In this document: positions 6,914 through 7,014 of the stretch, in pieces
Layout: each line of letters begins with the position of its first letter
How positions within the stretch are numbered: the first letter of the stretch is position 1
Assembly (NCBI GenBank): GCA_028571885.1
Contig: JAPVVU010000164.1
Location: 1 to 7,014 of the forward strand
Reading direction: 5' to 3'
Source: Gammaproteobacteria bacterium
Lineage (GTDB): Bacteria; Pseudomonadota; Gammaproteobacteria; GRL18
Length of the DNA: 7,014 nt
Translations under genes and position numbers: made by a program
The notes under the pieces: generated by a model
What the model was told of the DNA's origin: nothing
The model's database searches: none
What the model saw: only the letters and a program-made list of their open reading frames with translations

Positions 6914-6931
6914 TTATTGACCAAAAGCCTG

Positions 6932-7014
6932 TGGTTGCTTATTTTTCTGACTTTGATTGTCTGAACGAAGCGGCTTCTCGTAACAGAAAGCAAAGTCAGA
7001 AAAATGAGTGACCA
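6932..7014. repeat. long inverted repeat reaching the window edge
   Basis: The 15-base arm ATTTTTCTGACTTTG at 6941-6955 is perfectly complementary to 6991-7005. Pairing continues outward to 6932 and 7014: all positions are Watson-Crick or G-T, giving a 24-bp stem with three G-T pairs as RNA. The 35-base centre contains shorter dyads: TCTG/CAGA (6960-6963 with 6984-6987) and GAAG/CTTC (6967-6970 with 6974-6977). It may be a palindromic mobile repeat (MITE or REP-like) or a structured RNA. The window ends at the outer edge of the stem, so the true boundary is unknown. Confidence 0.75.

Larger units (their letters stand above)
6669..7014. other. right-end non-coding region
   Basis: These 346 bases hold no convincing gene. 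From left to right I see the candidate minus-strand promoter of the signalling operon, a plus-strand ribosome binding site with a 12-codon frame (6781-6831), an 11-bp tandem repeat and a long inverted repeat that reaches the window edge. A perfect TTGACA at 6761-6766 on the plus strand has no good -10 box at the right distance (17 bases on reads AGTAAA). No tRNA or known riboswitch is recognisable. Confidence 0.5.

Noticed and set aside
6932..7014. Integron attC site or intrinsic terminator at the right-end palindrome
   Set aside because: No paired core-site boxes typical of attC were found, and the stem is AT-rich and long without the GC stem plus T-run of a terminator.
1..7014. CRISPR array, tRNA or rRNA genes
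   Set aside because: No regularly spaced repeats and no RNA-gene signatures were seen.

Overview
The window is an AT-rich stretch (roughly 40% GC by eye) whose recognisable genes all lie on the minus strand. Protein style suggests a free-living gammaproteobacterium: HAMP/PAS/GGDEF/EAL signalling proteins, a periplasmic TlpA-type thioredoxin and PhnD-type binding proteins. I cannot name the genus.

Read in the direction of transcription (right to left), the order is as follows. First, a membrane-anchored HAMP-GGDEF diguanylate cyclase (5283-6668). Second, a periplasmic PhnD-type substrate-binding protein, 'SBP-A' (4454-5293), which overlaps the cyclase gene. Third, a second and divergent PhnD-type binding protein, 'SBP-B' (3584-4396). 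Fourth, a 931-residue membrane protein with a periplasmic sensor, HAMP, two PAS domains, GGDEF and EAL (779-3574), which starts 9 bases after SBP-B. These four genes are packed as an operon, with a plausible sigma-70 promoter at 6731-6759. After a 167-base gap comes a TlpA/ResA-like thioredoxin gene with a TTG start (105-611), which may or may not belong to the same unit.

The most interesting point is the architecture. Two binding proteins of a transporter family sit between two c-di-GMP enzymes, and no ABC permease or ATPase gene is present. The periplasmic regions of the two enzymes also resemble each other. The simplest model is that the binding proteins are ligand-sensing partners that report to the cyclase and to the cyclase/phosphodiesterase through their periplasmic domains. 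This is similar in logic to NspS-MbaA of Vibrio cholerae and to the PhnD-family arsenite sensor AioX. The ligand cannot be read from the sequence.

The right end (6669-7014) has no convincing gene. It holds the candidate operon promoter, a very short plus-strand reading frame with a good ribosome binding site, an 11-bp tandem repeat, and a long inverted repeat that ends at the window edge. The left 104 bases also have no supported gene. Small tandem duplications lie at the SBP-A/SBP-B junction and bear on the choice of SBP-B start codon.
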